Source of the DNA: Nitrospira sp.
GTDB taxonomy: Bacteria; Nitrospirota; Nitrospiria; Nitrospirales; Nitrospiraceae
Assembly (NCBI GenBank): GCA_005116945.1
Contig: SWDH01000026.1
Location: forward strand, 101,119-140,822
Direction: 5' to 3'
Length of the DNA: 39,704 nucleotides
The notes under the pieces are model-generated. The model searched no databases. It had not been told where the DNA came from and worked only from the letters and a program-made list of their open reading frames with translations. The translations under genes were made by a program, and so were the position numbers. Shown here one piece after another: positions 27,513-36,822 of this stretch (positions are counted from its first letter, which is position 1; each line of letters begins with the position of its first letter).

Positions 27513-27541
27513 GTGAAAACCATAGGAGGACTCTGTATAAT
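27513..27541 (+). promoter_or_regulatory. Sigma-70-type promoter for leuCD
   Basis: GTGAAA (27513-27518, four of six) and a perfect TATAAT (27536-27541), 17 bases apart. The leuC ATG lies 52 bases after the -10, leaving room for a short structured leader. Confidence 0.75.
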
Positions 27542-27546
27542 GTGTT

Positions 27547-27568
27547 TCCTCTCGGAGGTACCCCCGAG
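27547..27568 (+). promoter_or_regulatory. Hairpin in the leuC leader
   Basis: CTCTCGG (27547-27553) pairs with CCGAGAG (27562-27568); the loop holds GG/CC that could extend the stem across one mismatch. It begins right at the expected transcript start and ends 25 bases before the ATG. No leucine-codon leader peptide is visible, so it may stabilise the mRNA rather than attenuate it. Confidence 0.55.
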
Positions 27569-27593
27569 AGACACCGATCATTGAGGAGTCGCC

Positions 27594-28997
27594 ATGGCCG
27601 CTCAGACCCTCTTCGACAAAATCTGGGAATCCCACGTCGTCCGCTCAGAACCTGATGGGACCACCCTGCTCTATATCGATCGCCAGCTCGTCCACGAAGT
27701 CACGTCGCCGCAGGCCTTTGAAGGACTCAAGCTCTCGGGCCGTCGCCCTCGACGTCCCAGCGCCACGTTGGCAGTGCCGGATCATAACGTCCCGACGACC
27801 GACAGGAGCCTTGGGATTGCTGATCCCCTCAGTGCGATACAGATCAGGACGCTGGAGGGGAATTGTCGAGATTTCGGTATTACCCTCTTTGGCATGAGCG
27901 ACATCCGCCAAGGCGTCGTGCACGTCATCGGACCAGAACAGGGTTTCACCCTGCCGGGGACAACCATCGTGTGCGGAGATTCACATACCTCAACACATGG
28001 AGCATTCGGCGCGTTGGCCTTCGGCATTGGCACGAGTGAAGTGGAACATGTCTTGGCCACCCAGTGCTTGGTACAGAAGCGACCCAAGACCATGGAGATC
28101 CGCGTCGACGGGGTCTTGCCTGGTCTCTGCTCTGCAAAGGATGTGATTCTGGCCATCATCGGAAAGATCGGGACGGCCGGCGGTACCGGTTATGTCATCG
28201 AGTACACGGGCTCGGCCATCCGAGCCCTCAGCATGGAAGGGCGCATGACGCTCTGCAACATGTCGATCGAGGCCGGAGCCCGCGCCGGAATGGTCGCACC
28301 GGACGAGAAGACCATCGCCTACATCAAGGGACGGCCGCTGGCGCCAACGGGCGAGCTGTTCGAGCAGGCCGTGCGAGCCTGGCAGCAGCTGACAACCGAC
28401 GTGAACGCCAGCTACGATGCGACGGTCGCGTTGAAGGCAGAAGATATCGCTCCGCAGGTGAGCTGGGGTACCAGCCCCGGCATGGTCATCGGCGTAAACG
28501 GGAAGGTCCCGGACCCGCGCATGATGGCCGATGAGAACACCCGCAAGGCAACCGAGCAGGCCCTGGCATACATGGGCCTCACCGCGAACATGCCGATCAC
28601 CGAAATCACGATCGACAAGGTCTTCATCGGCTCTTGCACGAATGCACGGATCGAGGATCTTCGCCTGGCCGCAAGCTTAGCAAAGGGGAAACATGTCGCG
28701 AAGACCGTTCACGCGATGGTCGTGCCTGGTTCCGGTCTTGTGAAGCAGCAAGCCGAACAGGAAGGGCTCGACCAATTGTTCAAAGAAGCCGGATTCGAAT
28801 GGCGGGAAGCCGGCTGCAGTATGTGCCTGGCGATGAATGCCGACGTGCTTCAGCCCGGAGAGCGCTGCGCATCAACCAGCAATCGAAACTTCGAAGGACG
28901 CCAGGGGGCAGGCGGCCGGACCCATCTCGTGTCGCCAGCCATGGCAGTCGCAGCCGCTATCGAGGGACACTTCGTCGATATACGAACCTGGAGATAG
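27594..28997 (+). CDS. leuC: 3-isopropylmalate dehydratase large subunit
   Basis: With LeuD it isomerises 2-isopropylmalate to 3-isopropylmalate in leucine synthesis, using a [4Fe-4S] cluster. The cluster cysteines are seen in [13 protein letters not shown] and in [11 protein letters not shown] near the C-terminus. Aconitase-family signatures [34 protein letters not shown] are present in order, as are [10 protein letters not shown] and the closing [14 protein letters not shown]. Length 467 aa is normal. GAGGAG lies 6 bases before the ATG. leuD starts 7 bases after the stop. Confidence 0.97.
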   Translation: MAAQTLFDKIWESHVVRSEPDGTTLLYIDRQLVHEVTSPQAFEGLKLSGRRPRRPSATLAVPDHNVPTTDRSLGIADPLSAIQIRTLEGNCRDFGITLFGMSDIRQGVVHVIGPEQGFTLPGTTIVCGDSHTSTHGAFGALAFGIGTSEVEHVLATQCLVQKRPKTMEIRVDGVLPGLCSAKDVILAIIGKIGTAGGTGYVIEYTGSAIRALSMEGRMTLCNMSIEAGARAGMVAPDEKTIAYIKGRPLAPTGELFEQAVRAWQQLTTDVNASYDATVALKAEDIAPQVSWGTSPGMVIGVNGKVPDPRMMADENTRKATEQALAYMGLTANMPITEITIDKVFIGSCTNARIEDLRLAASLAKGKHVAKTVHAMVVPGSGLVKQQAEQEGLDQLFKEAGFEWREAGCSMCLAMNADVLQPGERCASTSNRNFEGRQGAGGRTHLVSPAMAVAAAIEGHFVDIRTWR

Positions 28998-29004
28998 AGG
29001 ACCT

Positions 29005-29625
29005 ATGCAACCCTTTACCACCATGACTGGTCTGGTCGCGCCGTTGGACCGGGTCAATGTCGATACCGATCAAATCATCCCGAAGCAATTTCTGAAGACG
29101 ATCAAGCGAACCGGGCTCCGCGAAGGGTTGTTCTACGATTGGCGCAAACAGAAGGATGGATCGCAGGACCCGGCGTTCTTTTTGAATCAACCGCGCTTCC
29201 AAGGTACGACGATTCTCCTGACGCGTGACAACTTCGGATGCGGATCGTCGCGTGAGCATGCACCCTGGGCGCTTCTCGACCAAGGATTTCGCTGCATCAT
29301 TGCACCGAGCTTTGCTGACATCTTCTACAATAACTGCTTCCAAAATGGCATGTTGCCGGTGATGCTGAAAGCCGACGAGGTCCTGGCCATGATGAACGAT
29401 GTCCTGACGACACCCGGATATCAACTAACCGTGGACCTCGGAAACCAGACAGTCACCACCCCGGGCGGTATTCGCTTCCGCTTTGAGATCGATCCCTTTC
29501 GAAAAGATTGTTTATACCGTGGGCTCGACGCCATCGGATTGACCCTGCAACACGAGGCGTCCATTGCTGCCTACGAAACTCGACGAAAGGCCGAGACCCC
29601 TTGGCTATTCACGGATCTTCGCTAG
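29005..29625 (+). CDS. leuD: 3-isopropylmalate dehydratase small subunit
   Basis: Swivelling-domain partner of LeuC. Signatures are [20 protein letters not shown] at the start, [17 protein letters not shown] at about residues 75-91, and [20 protein letters not shown]. The C-terminus matches the family ([22 protein letters not shown]). 206 aa is the usual size. I chose the ATG at 29005, preceded by GAGG, rather than an open extension into leuC. The pair forms a compact operon behind the promoter at 27513. Confidence 0.96.
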   Translation: MQPFTTMTGLVAPLDRVNVDTDQIIPKQFLKTIKRTGLREGLFYDWRKQKDGSQDPAFFLNQPRFQGTTILLTRDNFGCGSSREHAPWALLDQGFRCIIAPSFADIFYNNCFQNGMLPVMLKADEVLAMMNDVLTTPGYQLTVDLGNQTVTTPGGIRFRFEIDPFRKDCLYRGLDAIGLTLQHEASIAAYETRRKAETPWLFTDLR

Positions 29626-29700
29626 GAGCTGCCTGAGATTGCCTTCGTCTCAACAGAACGGTCAACATCAGATAGGTTCCTGTAACCTGGGAGACGCCCG

Positions 29701-30045
29701 ATGATCAAGATGATTGTCCTATTCTTGTTCTTCATCGGTGCAGCCTATCTGCTCATTGCCTTCAACTACAGCTACTCCGATGGAAACAGGGCCGGCTATA
29801 TTCAGAAATTCTCGAACAAAGGCTGGATCTGCAAGACGCACGAAGGGGAACTGGCCATGACGACCGTGCCGGGCGTCGCTCCGGTATTGTGGAGTTTTTC
29901 CGTCACAGACCCGAAAGTGGCGTCACAACTCTCGCAGATTGTGGGAAAACGGTTGGTCCTGCACTACAAAGAATATCGCTATATTCCTACTACGTGCTTC
30001 GGAGAAACCGCCTACTTTGTCGATCGCGTCGAAGTCGCTGAGTAG
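29701..30045 (+). CDS. Hypothetical membrane-anchored protein, 114 aa
   Basis: One N-terminal hydrophobic helix (IVLFLFFIGAAYLLIAF) anchors a small domain with several beta-strand-like stretches: RAGYIQKFSNKGWICKTHEGEL, LWSFSV, KRLVLHYKEYRY and YFVDRVEV. Its two Cys residues (in WICKT and TTCFGE) lie in the extracytoplasmic part and could pair. I recall similar small conserved proteins without known function. The ATG follows a GGGAG stretch. It lies 75 bases after leuD and could be on the same transcript. Confidence 0.7.
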   Translation: MIKMIVLFLFFIGAAYLLIAFNYSYSDGNRAGYIQKFSNKGWICKTHEGELAMTTVPGVAPVLWSFSVTDPKVASQLSQIVGKRLVLHYKEYRYIPTTCFGETAYFVDRVEVAE

Positions 30046-30106
30046 CCCTCTGTCCTTCTGACTACCCGAGCCGTAAGCAGTCCACCTCGTTCGAACTGCC
30101 AACGCC

Positions 30107-30676
30107 TCAACGCTGATTCATATTCATGCCGTCATGGACACACCAGGCTAGGACGCTGTGGGCCCAATTGATAAAAGTCGAACCACCACCCAAACCGAAA
30201 TGCACGCCCCATGAGCCCTTGGGATCATCACCAGGTCTCGTCGATGACCAATAGACCGATGACTTGATAGACACGAACGGATGCCCCGGCGGAAGAGCCA
30301 GACTCGGAGGGCCTACAGAGTAATCGACCAGACTGGCCAGCTCTTCCAGGGACGGCAACCGCCAATCTTTCAGGCCCCCGACACTTTTCTCAGCGCATGT
30401 ACGTCGAGCGACGCTCCATCTGGCACTCGTCGTCTGTGGGGACTTTTCCCAGACCAAGCCGGTTTTTGTGTCTAACACCGCGTCGTTCGAAAAAGCCGAC
30501 AGAATAACGAACCGTTGTGCCGCCGGCAGCGCGTGGTCTCGATTCTGAGTGGCGCCCGGAAGATCCGCAGGTGTTCCCTGTTCGCCTGCTATCGCCTTCG
30601 CGCTGCCGTAGCCTGCCAGTAGCAGCCATACAAGCGCCAGTGCACCTCTCGTGACGGTGAGAACCCGCCGTCTCAT
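30107..30676 (-). CDS. Exported DUF1566 (Lcl C-terminal-like) domain protein
   Basis: A signal peptide (ALALVWLLLAGYGSAKAIAGE) precedes one DUF1566 domain: DAVLDTKTGLVWEKSP, the Cys-containing TCAEKSVGGLKDWRLPSLEELASLVDYS, read in parts, VYWSSTRP, and a final AWCVHDG. The two Cys of this domain usually form a disulfide, and the fold occurs in secreted or surface proteins. I chose the ATG at 30676 because GGGAG lies 5 bases upstream; 30679 and 30697 are alternatives. Function unknown; it stands alone between convergent and same-strand neighbours. Confidence 0.78.
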   Translation of the reverse strand: MRRRVLTVTRGALALVWLLLAGYGSAKAIAGEQGTPADLPGATQNRDHALPAAQRFVILSAFSNDAVLDTKTGLVWEKSPQTTSARWSVARRTCAEKSVGGLKDWRLPSLEELASLVDYSVGPPSLALPPGHPFVSIKSSVYWSSTRPGDDPKGSWGVHFGLGGGSTFINWAHSVLAWCVHDGMNMNQR

Positions 30677-30886
30677 CATTTCTCCCTCATGAGTCATACG
30701 GGCTAGACGTCTGTCCGAGTCATCCTTCGTTGCGAGACAAAGGAGTTGCTGATAGATGCGAGGCCGCAGGCGCGAAAATACCGGGAGCGTATTCGCTGGA
30801 ATACGGTGAGGATTTTTTCGAGCTGAGAACGACGCAGATGGATGCAGATCATTTGCCGCCTAGAATGGCATGACTCGAACAGACTC

Positions 30887-31942
30887 CTACATCCACTTCC
30901 TTCGTTTGAAAAACCCCAACATGATAATCGCAATCACCGCCAACACACTTAGCACCAGCGGGTAGCCCCATTCCCACTTCAGCTCAGGCATGTGCTCGAA
31001 ATTCATCCCGTAGATCCCGACGATGAAGGTTAACGGCATAAAAATTGTCGTGATGATTGTCAGAACCTTCATGACTGAATTCGACCGATAACTGATGCTC
31101 GACAGATAGATGTCGAGGCCGGCCGAGACCATTTCGCGAAGTGTTTCGATAGTGTCCACGATTTGGATCACATGATCGTAGACATCGCGGAAAAATATCT
31201 TCGTCGATTCATGCAAGAATGGGCACTCCGATCGCGAGAGATTATTCGCCGCTTCACGAAGCGGCCACACCGCTCGTCGTAGAAACATCAACTGCCGTTT
31301 CAGGGCATGAATTTTGTGCAACGTCTCCGGCTTGGGATCGCTGACCACCAGATCTTGTAACGTTTCGATCTTCTCGCCTAACACCTCCAGCACTTCGAAA
31401 TAGTGATCGACAATGGAGTCGATCAACGCATGGAGCAGGTAATCGGCCCCTGACTGCCGCAAGCGTCCCTTCCCCCCTCGTAGACGATCCCGCACCGACG
31501 TGAAGACATCCGTCCCGTTTTCCTGAAAGGACAGGACAAAGTTCGGTCCAAGGACCAGGCTCACCTGCTCCACGACGATCTCCTGCTGGTCGGTGACCGA
31601 GAGCATTTTCAGCACCAGGAACAAGCAGGTTTCATAGTCATCGAGTTTCGGCCGTTGGTCGGTGTTGGCAATGTCTTCAAGGAGCAGTGAATGGAGGTGG
31701 AACTGCTTTCCCAATGATTCCAGGACCTCCATGTTATGAACGCCCCCGATGTCCACCCATGTGACAGACGCATCTGTCGGTGGTGAGAGCGCATTGGGTG
31801 ACAGATCGTGGAGCTCGTCGCAGCGAGCGCCCACATAATTAAAGGCTGCGATCGTCACCTTGGCAGGTTTTTTTTCGCCGATATGGACCAGCGTGCCGGG
31901 AGGGAGGCCCGTCTTTCTGGACCGTTTTTTGAGGAGCTTCAT
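30887..31942 (-). CDS. corA: CorA-family magnesium/cobalt transporter
   Basis: Pentameric inner-membrane channel for Mg2+ (and Co2+ or Ni2+). The cytoplasmic funnel domain covers about residues 1-285, with TWVDIGGVHNMEVLESLGKQFHLH early and the family helices KIHALKRQLMFLRRAVWPLREA. Two C-terminal membrane helices follow, the first ending in the signature YGMNFEHMPE, whose GMN forms the selectivity filter. The protein ends with a basic tail (KRRKWM), as in CorA. I chose the ATG at 31942 (351 aa) since the upstream extension is Arg-rich and unlike the family; GAGG lies 11 bases before. Ion specificity is not decidable here. Confidence 0.93.
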   Translation of the reverse strand: MKLLKKRSRKTGLPPGTLVHIGEKKPAKVTIAAFNYVGARCDELHDLSPNALSPPTDASVTWVDIGGVHNMEVLESLGKQFHLHSLLLEDIANTDQRPKLDDYETCLFLVLKMLSVTDQQEIVVEQVSLVLGPNFVLSFQENGTDVFTSVRDRLRGGKGRLRQSGADYLLHALIDSIVDHYFEVLEVLGEKIETLQDLVVSDPKPETLHKIHALKRQLMFLRRAVWPLREAANNLSRSECPFLHESTKIFFRDVYDHVIQIVDTIETLREMVSAGLDIYLSSISYRSNSVMKVLTIITTIFMPLTFIVGIYGMNFEHMPELKWEWGYPLVLSVLAVIAIIMLGFFKRRKWM

Positions 31943-32023
31943 CGATGGACGACCTCGCAGTATCCCCTGCTTGTACGCAGGTTCTCCGCGATGGTCAAGA
32001 GGGCCGGGGCCGCTGGCCACCAA

Positions 32024-32902
32024 ATGTCTCCTTTCTGCTTTGCCGATCCGGCAAGACCTGATACTCTCCCTTTTCCACACTGTGAGACATTCAACTTGGA
32101 ACGAGAACTCACCACGTTAGTCGAATCGATCTTGCGGGCCGGCGCAAAGGTGCGTGAAATGGTCAAGGTCGGATTCGACGTGCAGACGAAATCAGACCGT
32201 TCGCCAGTCACCGCCGTGGATCACGAGGTCAACCGTATCCTGCACGAGATGCAAGAGAGGGAGTTTCCACTCGATGGTTGGCTCTCGGAAGAGTCTCCTG
32301 ACAATCCGGTTCGACTCACTAGCCAGCGCGTCTGGATTGTAGACCCGATCGACGGCACAAAAGCCCTCGTGAACCGGATACCGGAGTTTTGCATCTCAGT
32401 TGCGTTGATAGAGCGAGGCATACCGGTCGTCGCCGCGATCCTGAACCCCTCAACCGACGAACTCTTCACCGCAGTGCGCGGGGACGGATTATTCTTGAAC
32501 GGCGCGCGTATCACCCCATCCCCTGCTTATGACACAAAGCCCTCTATCCTGGTCAATGCATGGGAGTTCCGGATCGGCCGATGGTCAACACTTGCCGAGA
32601 CCACTCAGTGCCGTCCGATGCATTCCATCGCCAATGCGCTGGCCCTAGTCGCTTCCGGCCGAGTCCGAGCAGCCTTGACCATCGAGGCACTCAATGAATG
32701 GGACCTCGCAGCGGGAGTCCTCCTCATCGAAGAAAGTGGCGGCGGCGTCACCGACGCGGACGGAAAACCTTTTGTCTTCAATCAACCGACACCGAGGTTT
32801 CGGGGAGCCATCGCTGCCGCCGATAAGAACCTGCATGCCAGCCTTCAGACTCATGCCGGACGTGCCGGCTCAACATCAGATCGGAAGCAAGCCGTTCCTT
32901 AG
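32024..32902 (+). CDS. Inositol monophosphatase-family phosphatase, probably 3'(2'),5'-bisphosphate nucleotidase (CysQ-like)
   Basis: Li+-sensitive, Mg2+-dependent phosphatase fold. Metal-site motifs are in order: KSDRSPVTAVDHEVNR, GWLSEESPD (the acidic pair), VWIVDPIDGTKALVNRIPEFCISVAL (the DPIDGT signature), and EWDLAAGVLLIEESGG near the C-terminus. The WIVDPIDGTKA context and the SEES form favour CysQ-type enzymes that clear PAP/PAPS over true inositol phosphatases, but this is a guess. The start is uncertain: ATG 32024 gives 292 aa and ATG 31991 adds 11 residues. It diverges from corA, whose start lies 48-81 bases away. Confidence 0.8.
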   Translation: MSPFCFADPARPDTLPFPHCETFNLERELTTLVESILRAGAKVREMVKVGFDVQTKSDRSPVTAVDHEVNRILHEMQEREFPLDGWLSEESPDNPVRLTSQRVWIVDPIDGTKALVNRIPEFCISVALIERGIPVVAAILNPSTDELFTAVRGDGLFLNGARITPSPAYDTKPSILVNAWEFRIGRWSTLAETTQCRPMHSIANALALVASGRVRAALTIEALNEWDLAAGVLLIEESGGGVTDADGKPFVFNQPTPRFRGAIAAADKNLHASLQTHAGRAGSTSDRKQAVP

Positions 32903-32983
32903 CGCATCATTCCCTCCCTACGCTCATTGCCAACGCCTATGCCCACGTAGTCCTCAAGAATCTCGCCTCTTTTGTGATATTCG

Positions 32984-33011
32984 TTGAGAACGATCAAAAT
33001 ACTTCTATACT
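32984..33011 (+). promoter_or_regulatory. Sigma-70-type promoter for the GspE/PilB-type ATPase gene
   Basis: TTGAGA (32984-32989, five of six) and TATACT (33006-33011, five of six), 16 bases apart. The ATG lies 54 bases after the -10. Confidence 0.65.
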
Positions 33012-33065
33012 GACAGGAGTGAGAACAGGCGCTTACTCACCCTTGCGTCTATACACATAGGAACC

Positions 33066-34817
33066 ATGCAGAAACTGGCCCACAGAACCATCGAACCACG
33101 TGCATACGACCCCTTGATCCATGAAGGCTTCATCCGTCAGGCTGATTTAGTCAAAGCGGTCCAGGAGTCTCAGGGGGGACAGACCGATTTAGAAGGTGTG
33201 TTGATCAAAAAGTATCGAGTCCCGAAATCGGCGCTCGGCAAGACATTGAGTACGTTTTTCGATTGCCCCTATATTCCCTACGACGAACGAACCTTGGCAA
33301 ACCCCCAACTCCTCAATAATCTTAGTCACGATTACCTGCGCAAACATCACTGGCTCCCACTGAAGCAGCAGGGTGACATCCTGGATGTTCTCATCGACAA
33401 CCCGCATGATCTCAGTAGAGGTCATGACATCCAACGCGCCTTCCCTGGTTTGACGATTCGGTATGCCTTGGGCCTGCGGTGTGACATCGAGCGGTTCCTC
33501 AACGCCACGATCGGAGACACCGACAGCGGATCCATCTCGGACACACTGGGCGAGCTGGTCAACGACGCATACCAGGAGCAGCTGGGCGACACCGACTCTG
33601 ACGGGATTGACGAGAACGATTCTGCGATCGTTCGACTCGCACACCAGATCATTGTCGAAGCCTACCGCCACGAAGCGTCCGATATCCATATCGAACCCTA
33701 TTCGGATCGCAAGGAAACGGCCATTCGTTTTCGCGTGGATGGCACCTGTTCCACCTATATGAGGATTCCCGCGATCTATCGTCGAGCCTTGGTGTCCCGT
33801 ATCAAGATCATGTCCAATCTGGATATTTCCGAACGCCGGAAACCGCAGGACGGGAAGATCCGGTTCAAGTTGAACCAAGATAGAGAGATCGAACTGCGCG
33901 TGGCGACCCTGCCGACGGCCGGCAACAACGAAGATGTGGTCATGCGATTGCTTTCAGCGAAGGAACCACTCCCTCTCGATGCCATGGAGTTTGCTCCAGC
34001 CACGCTTACGAAGCTGTTGGAAATCGCGGAGAAACCACACGGCATCATCTTGTGCGTGGGCCCTACCGGATCCGGAAAGACCACGACTCTGCACGCCCTG
34101 CTCCGCCATCTCAATACAGACGAACGGAAAATCTGGACGGCAGAAGACCCTATAGAGATCACACAGGAAGGCCTCCGGCAGGTGCAGGTTCATCCAAAAA
34201 TCGGGTTTACCTTTGCCGCCGCCATGCGGTCATTCTTACGAGCCGACCCGGATATCATTATGATCGGTGAGATGCGGGACAAGGAAACGGCCGATGTGGC
34301 GATCGAGGCCTCGCTGACTGGGCACTTAGTTTTGAGCACATTACACACGAACGGGGCGGTCGAGACGGTGGTCCGCCTCCTCGACCTGGGATGCGACTCC
34401 TTCAACTTCGCCGATGCCATGCAGGGAGTGCTCGCCAAACGCCTCTGCAAGCGGATCTGCGTCAAATGTAAAGAGCCGTACCACCCAACAGTGCAAGAGT
34501 ACGATCGGTTGGCGCATGGGTACGGTCAACAGGCGTGGGAAGCACTTGGGGTGGGCTATCGCGAAGACTTTCAGCTCTATCGCGGCCGTGGATGTGAGAC
34601 CTGCAACCAGACCGGCCTCAAGGGTCGGGTCGCGATACACGAACTCTTATGCGGGTCTGAGGATCTGCGAAACCTGATCCAGAATCGTGCCAAAACGACG
34701 GAGATGCAGGGCCTGGCCGCAAAGGAAGGGATGGTGACACTTGTACAGGATGGAATTCTGAAAATACTCGCAGGCCTGACCACCTATGAGCAAGTCCGGA
34801 GCGTCGCCATGAAGTAG
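33066..34817 (+). CDS. GspE/PilB-type secretion or pilus assembly ATPase
   Basis: Hexameric ATPase powering type II secretion or type IV pilus extension from the cytoplasmic side. The N-terminal MshEN/GspE-N-like domain (about 15-150) is followed by the catalytic core: VEAYRHEASDIHIEPY, Walker A GPTGSGKTT near residue 332, EDPIEI (Asp box), IMIGEMRDKETADVAIEASLTGHLVLSTLHTN split over the Walker B and His boxes, and a four-Cys zinc knob (CKRICVKCKEPY ... CETCNQTG). Length 583 aa is normal. No other secretin, pseudopilin or pilM-Q gene is adjacent, so the machine it serves is not identifiable. It converges on a PilZ gene. Confidence 0.9.
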   Translation: MQKLAHRTIEPRAYDPLIHEGFIRQADLVKAVQESQGGQTDLEGVLIKKYRVPKSALGKTLSTFFDCPYIPYDERTLANPQLLNNLSHDYLRKHHWLPLKQQGDILDVLIDNPHDLSRGHDIQRAFPGLTIRYALGLRCDIERFLNATIGDTDSGSISDTLGELVNDAYQEQLGDTDSDGIDENDSAIVRLAHQIIVEAYRHEASDIHIEPYSDRKETAIRFRVDGTCSTYMRIPAIYRRALVSRIKIMSNLDISERRKPQDGKIRFKLNQDREIELRVATLPTAGNNEDVVMRLLSAKEPLPLDAMEFAPATLTKLLEIAEKPHGIILCVGPTGSGKTTTLHALLRHLNTDERKIWTAEDPIEITQEGLRQVQVHPKIGFTFAAAMRSFLRADPDIIMIGEMRDKETADVAIEASLTGHLVLSTLHTNGAVETVVRLLDLGCDSFNFADAMQGVLAKRLCKRICVKCKEPYHPTVQEYDRLAHGYGQQAWEALGVGYREDFQLYRGRGCETCNQTGLKGRVAIHELLCGSEDLRNLIQNRAKTTEMQGLAAKEGMVTLVQDGILKILAGLTTYEQVRSVAMK

Positions 34818-34847
34818 GCGCTCGAATTTCGGCCCGGTCTTCTCCGC

Positions 34848-35177
34848 TCAGATCGTCGATTCCATCGCCTTGACGAATTTCTTTAACTGTTCACCCGCCT
34901 CAGGACGAATTTTAATAAACTCAACACCGAACCTCGCTGCCGAAACCCATCGGACCGCGGCCAGATCAATCTGGATCGGCTCCTCTCGCTCACGGAGATA
35001 CATCGTCAATTGTAGATAGACTCCGGTGCCGGGGACGGTGTCCGACGTGATCGCGCAACCCTCCGCTGACACATTCAAGATCGTGCCCTTCTCGGAAAAA
35101 CTGTCTCCGCTAAACGAGACAGGAAGCTGTACCGCAAAACGGGTATGTTTACGTCCTTCCATGAGGCTTTCTGCCAT
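34848..35177 (-). CDS. PilZ domain protein
   Basis: A 109-aa single-domain PilZ protein. The c-di-GMP-binding signature is visible as the N-terminal RKHTRF (RxxxR form) at about residues 9-14 and NVSAEGCAI (D/NxSxxG form) at about 35-43. The last strand segment RFGVEFIKI is also typical. It would bind cyclic di-GMP and act on a partner. Its 3' end faces the GspE/PilB-type ATPase gene across 30 bases, so a shared motility or secretion role is possible but not shown. Confidence 0.87.
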   Translation of the reverse strand: MAESLMEGRKHTRFAVQLPVSFSGDSFSEKGTILNVSAEGCAITSDTVPGTGVYLQLTMYLREREEPIQIDLAAVRWVSAARFGVEFIKIRPEAGEQLKKFVKAMESTI

Positions 35178-35295
35178 ATCCCATCATCATGTCGGCTGTT
35201 CCATTCATCGTACTTCATCCTACTTACCACTTGATGGACACGCGCACAAGCGATCGAGCGATTTGGACGTGCCGCAGAGAGCCAGTGGCTTGTTC

Positions 35296-36468
35296 CTACC
35301 CAAGACGTGCAAGCCGCCGGCATGCATCATCAATATCGGAGTCAGTTTTCGCATAGCTGAATCGAATGAACCGCCTCCCATCTGTCCCCGCAAAGAAAGC
35401 TTCCCCCGGCACGCCGGCCAAGCCGATCGTCTCAAGGAGAAACATCGCCCGCTCTTTTCCCGTTACGCCAGGCAAGCGCGACGCGTCGGCCAACACATAG
35501 TATGCGCCCTGTGGAATCGAAGGCGGTAGACCGGCGTTGGCTAAGGACTGGCAGAACCGATCTCGTTTGCTCTGATAATCGCGTGCCAGCTCGTGGTAGA
35601 ACGAGCCCGGAAGTTCCTGGATGCCCACCGCCACCCCCGCTTGCAGCGGCGTCGGGGCGCAGACATAGAGCAAGTCGTTCATGGCGCCAATCGCCTCTGC
35701 CCACTGCGACGATGCGACACTGTAGCCGATGCGCCAGCCGGTGATACTAAATGTTTTGGAATACCCGCCAATGGTAATCGTACGGTCTGCCATGCTTGGC
35801 AAGGTTGCCATGCTCACATGGGTGCGACCGTCATACAGAAAGTACTCATAGATTTCGTCGGTGAACACGAACAGATCGTGTCGTTGCGCCATCGCAGCAA
35901 TACTCTCCAGCTCTTGCCGGCTGAACACTTTCCCGGACGGATTGCCAGGCGAGTTCACAATGATCGCCTTGGTTCGAGGCGTGATCGCCCGCTCGACCTC
36001 GCCCGAGGAAAAGGTCCAGTCGGGAGCCCGCATCTTCACCCGTACAGGGACCGCTTCAACCGCCAGCAGCGCACTGATGTGATACTGGTAGTACGGTTCG
36101 AAGTGGACAACCTCGTCGCCGGGGCTGAGCAGCGCCAGACAAGCGCAATGAAAAGCTCCAGTGGCCCCCGCGCTGACCGTTACGTCCGTTTCAGGATCAG
36201 CCGCAATGCCGTTGTACTGTCGGAGCTTCTTGGCAATCGCCTGCCGCAGTTCGGGCAATCCATCGAATCGCGAATAGGTATTCTTCCCGCCGTCTATTGC
36301 CAGCGTGGCGGATCGTAGTACCACCGGTGGAACCGGCGTGTCGCAGACACCTTGCGCCATATTGAGACCCTTCGCCTGAACACAGGCCTGGGTCATCGCT
36401 CGAATCTCCGAGTGGGCTAAGGCGGCCATTCGCTGGTTGAGATCTCGGTCCATCGTCGTATCACTCAT
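35296..36468 (-). CDS. PLP-dependent class I/II aminotransferase
   Basis: A fold-type I transaminase. It shows GKNTYSRFDGLPELRQAIAKKL near the start, SAGATGAFHCACLALLSPGDEV, NSPGNPSGKVFS (the substrate-contact NPSG), FTDEIYEYFLYDG with the PLP-pyridine Asp, and GGYSKTFSITGWRIGY with the Schiff-base Lys and phosphate-binding Arg. The C-terminal Arg in FIRFSYAK binds the substrate carboxylate. The family includes aspartate, aromatic and methionine aminotransferases; I cannot choose. The ATG at 36468 gives 390 aa; an ATG at 36504 preceded by GAGGG is an alternative start. Single gene, divergent from nuoA. Confidence 0.9.
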   Translation of the reverse strand: MSDTTMDRDLNQRMAALAHSEIRAMTQACVQAKGLNMAQGVCDTPVPPVVLRSATLAIDGGKNTYSRFDGLPELRQAIAKKLRQYNGIAADPETDVTVSAGATGAFHCACLALLSPGDEVVHFEPYYQYHISALLAVEAVPVRVKMRAPDWTFSSGEVERAITPRTKAIIVNSPGNPSGKVFSRQELESIAAMAQRHDLFVFTDEIYEYFLYDGRTHVSMATLPSMADRTITIGGYSKTFSITGWRIGYSVASSQWAEAIGAMNDLLYVCAPTPLQAGVAVGIQELPGSFYHELARDYQSKRDRFCQSLANAGLPPSIPQGAYYVLADASRLPGVTGKERAMFLLETIGLAGVPGEAFFAGTDGRRFIRFSYAKTDSDIDDACRRLARLG

Positions 36469-36822
36469 CACGCATTGCGCCTTTCTTGTCGCAGACCATT
36501 CCATAATGGTCAAGCCCTCTTTTACACAGACCCATATGTACCCCAAGAAGCGGGCGAACTTCGCTACATCCTGCTAGAGACTCAGACGCCAGCATTCATC
36601 ATTGATAGAGGGAGATTGAAGCTGCCGCTGAACAATCCTGGATGGATCTCTGCGAAGATCCCACAAACTTTTAAGAGCCTGGACCCCGTGACGAAGGCAC
36701 ATTCGGGCAAGCCCTAGGACTTTCGGGTCGACGCTACAGGTCTTTTGGACGCTTGCTTCCCTGTAACCCAGAGTCTAAAATCGATCCTTCCTTACATATC
36801 AAGGCGTTGAAAGGTCAGCCCC
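36469..36822. other. Spacer upstream of the complex I operon
   Basis: No credible gene. An 80-codon open frame on the plus strand has no family-like sequence. The promoter candidate for nuoA lies near the right end. Confidence 0.5.
36753..36781 (+). promoter_or_regulatory. Candidate promoter for the nuo operon
   Basis: TTGCTT (36753-36758, three of six) and TAAAAT (36776-36781, five of six), 17 bases apart, 41 bases before the nuoA ATG. The weak -35 suggests an activator may help. Confidence 0.5.

Noticed and set aside
36475..36717. 80-codon open frame between the aminotransferase and nuoA
   Set aside because: It starts in the leader of the divergent aminotransferase gene, has no ribosome site and no recognisable motif.
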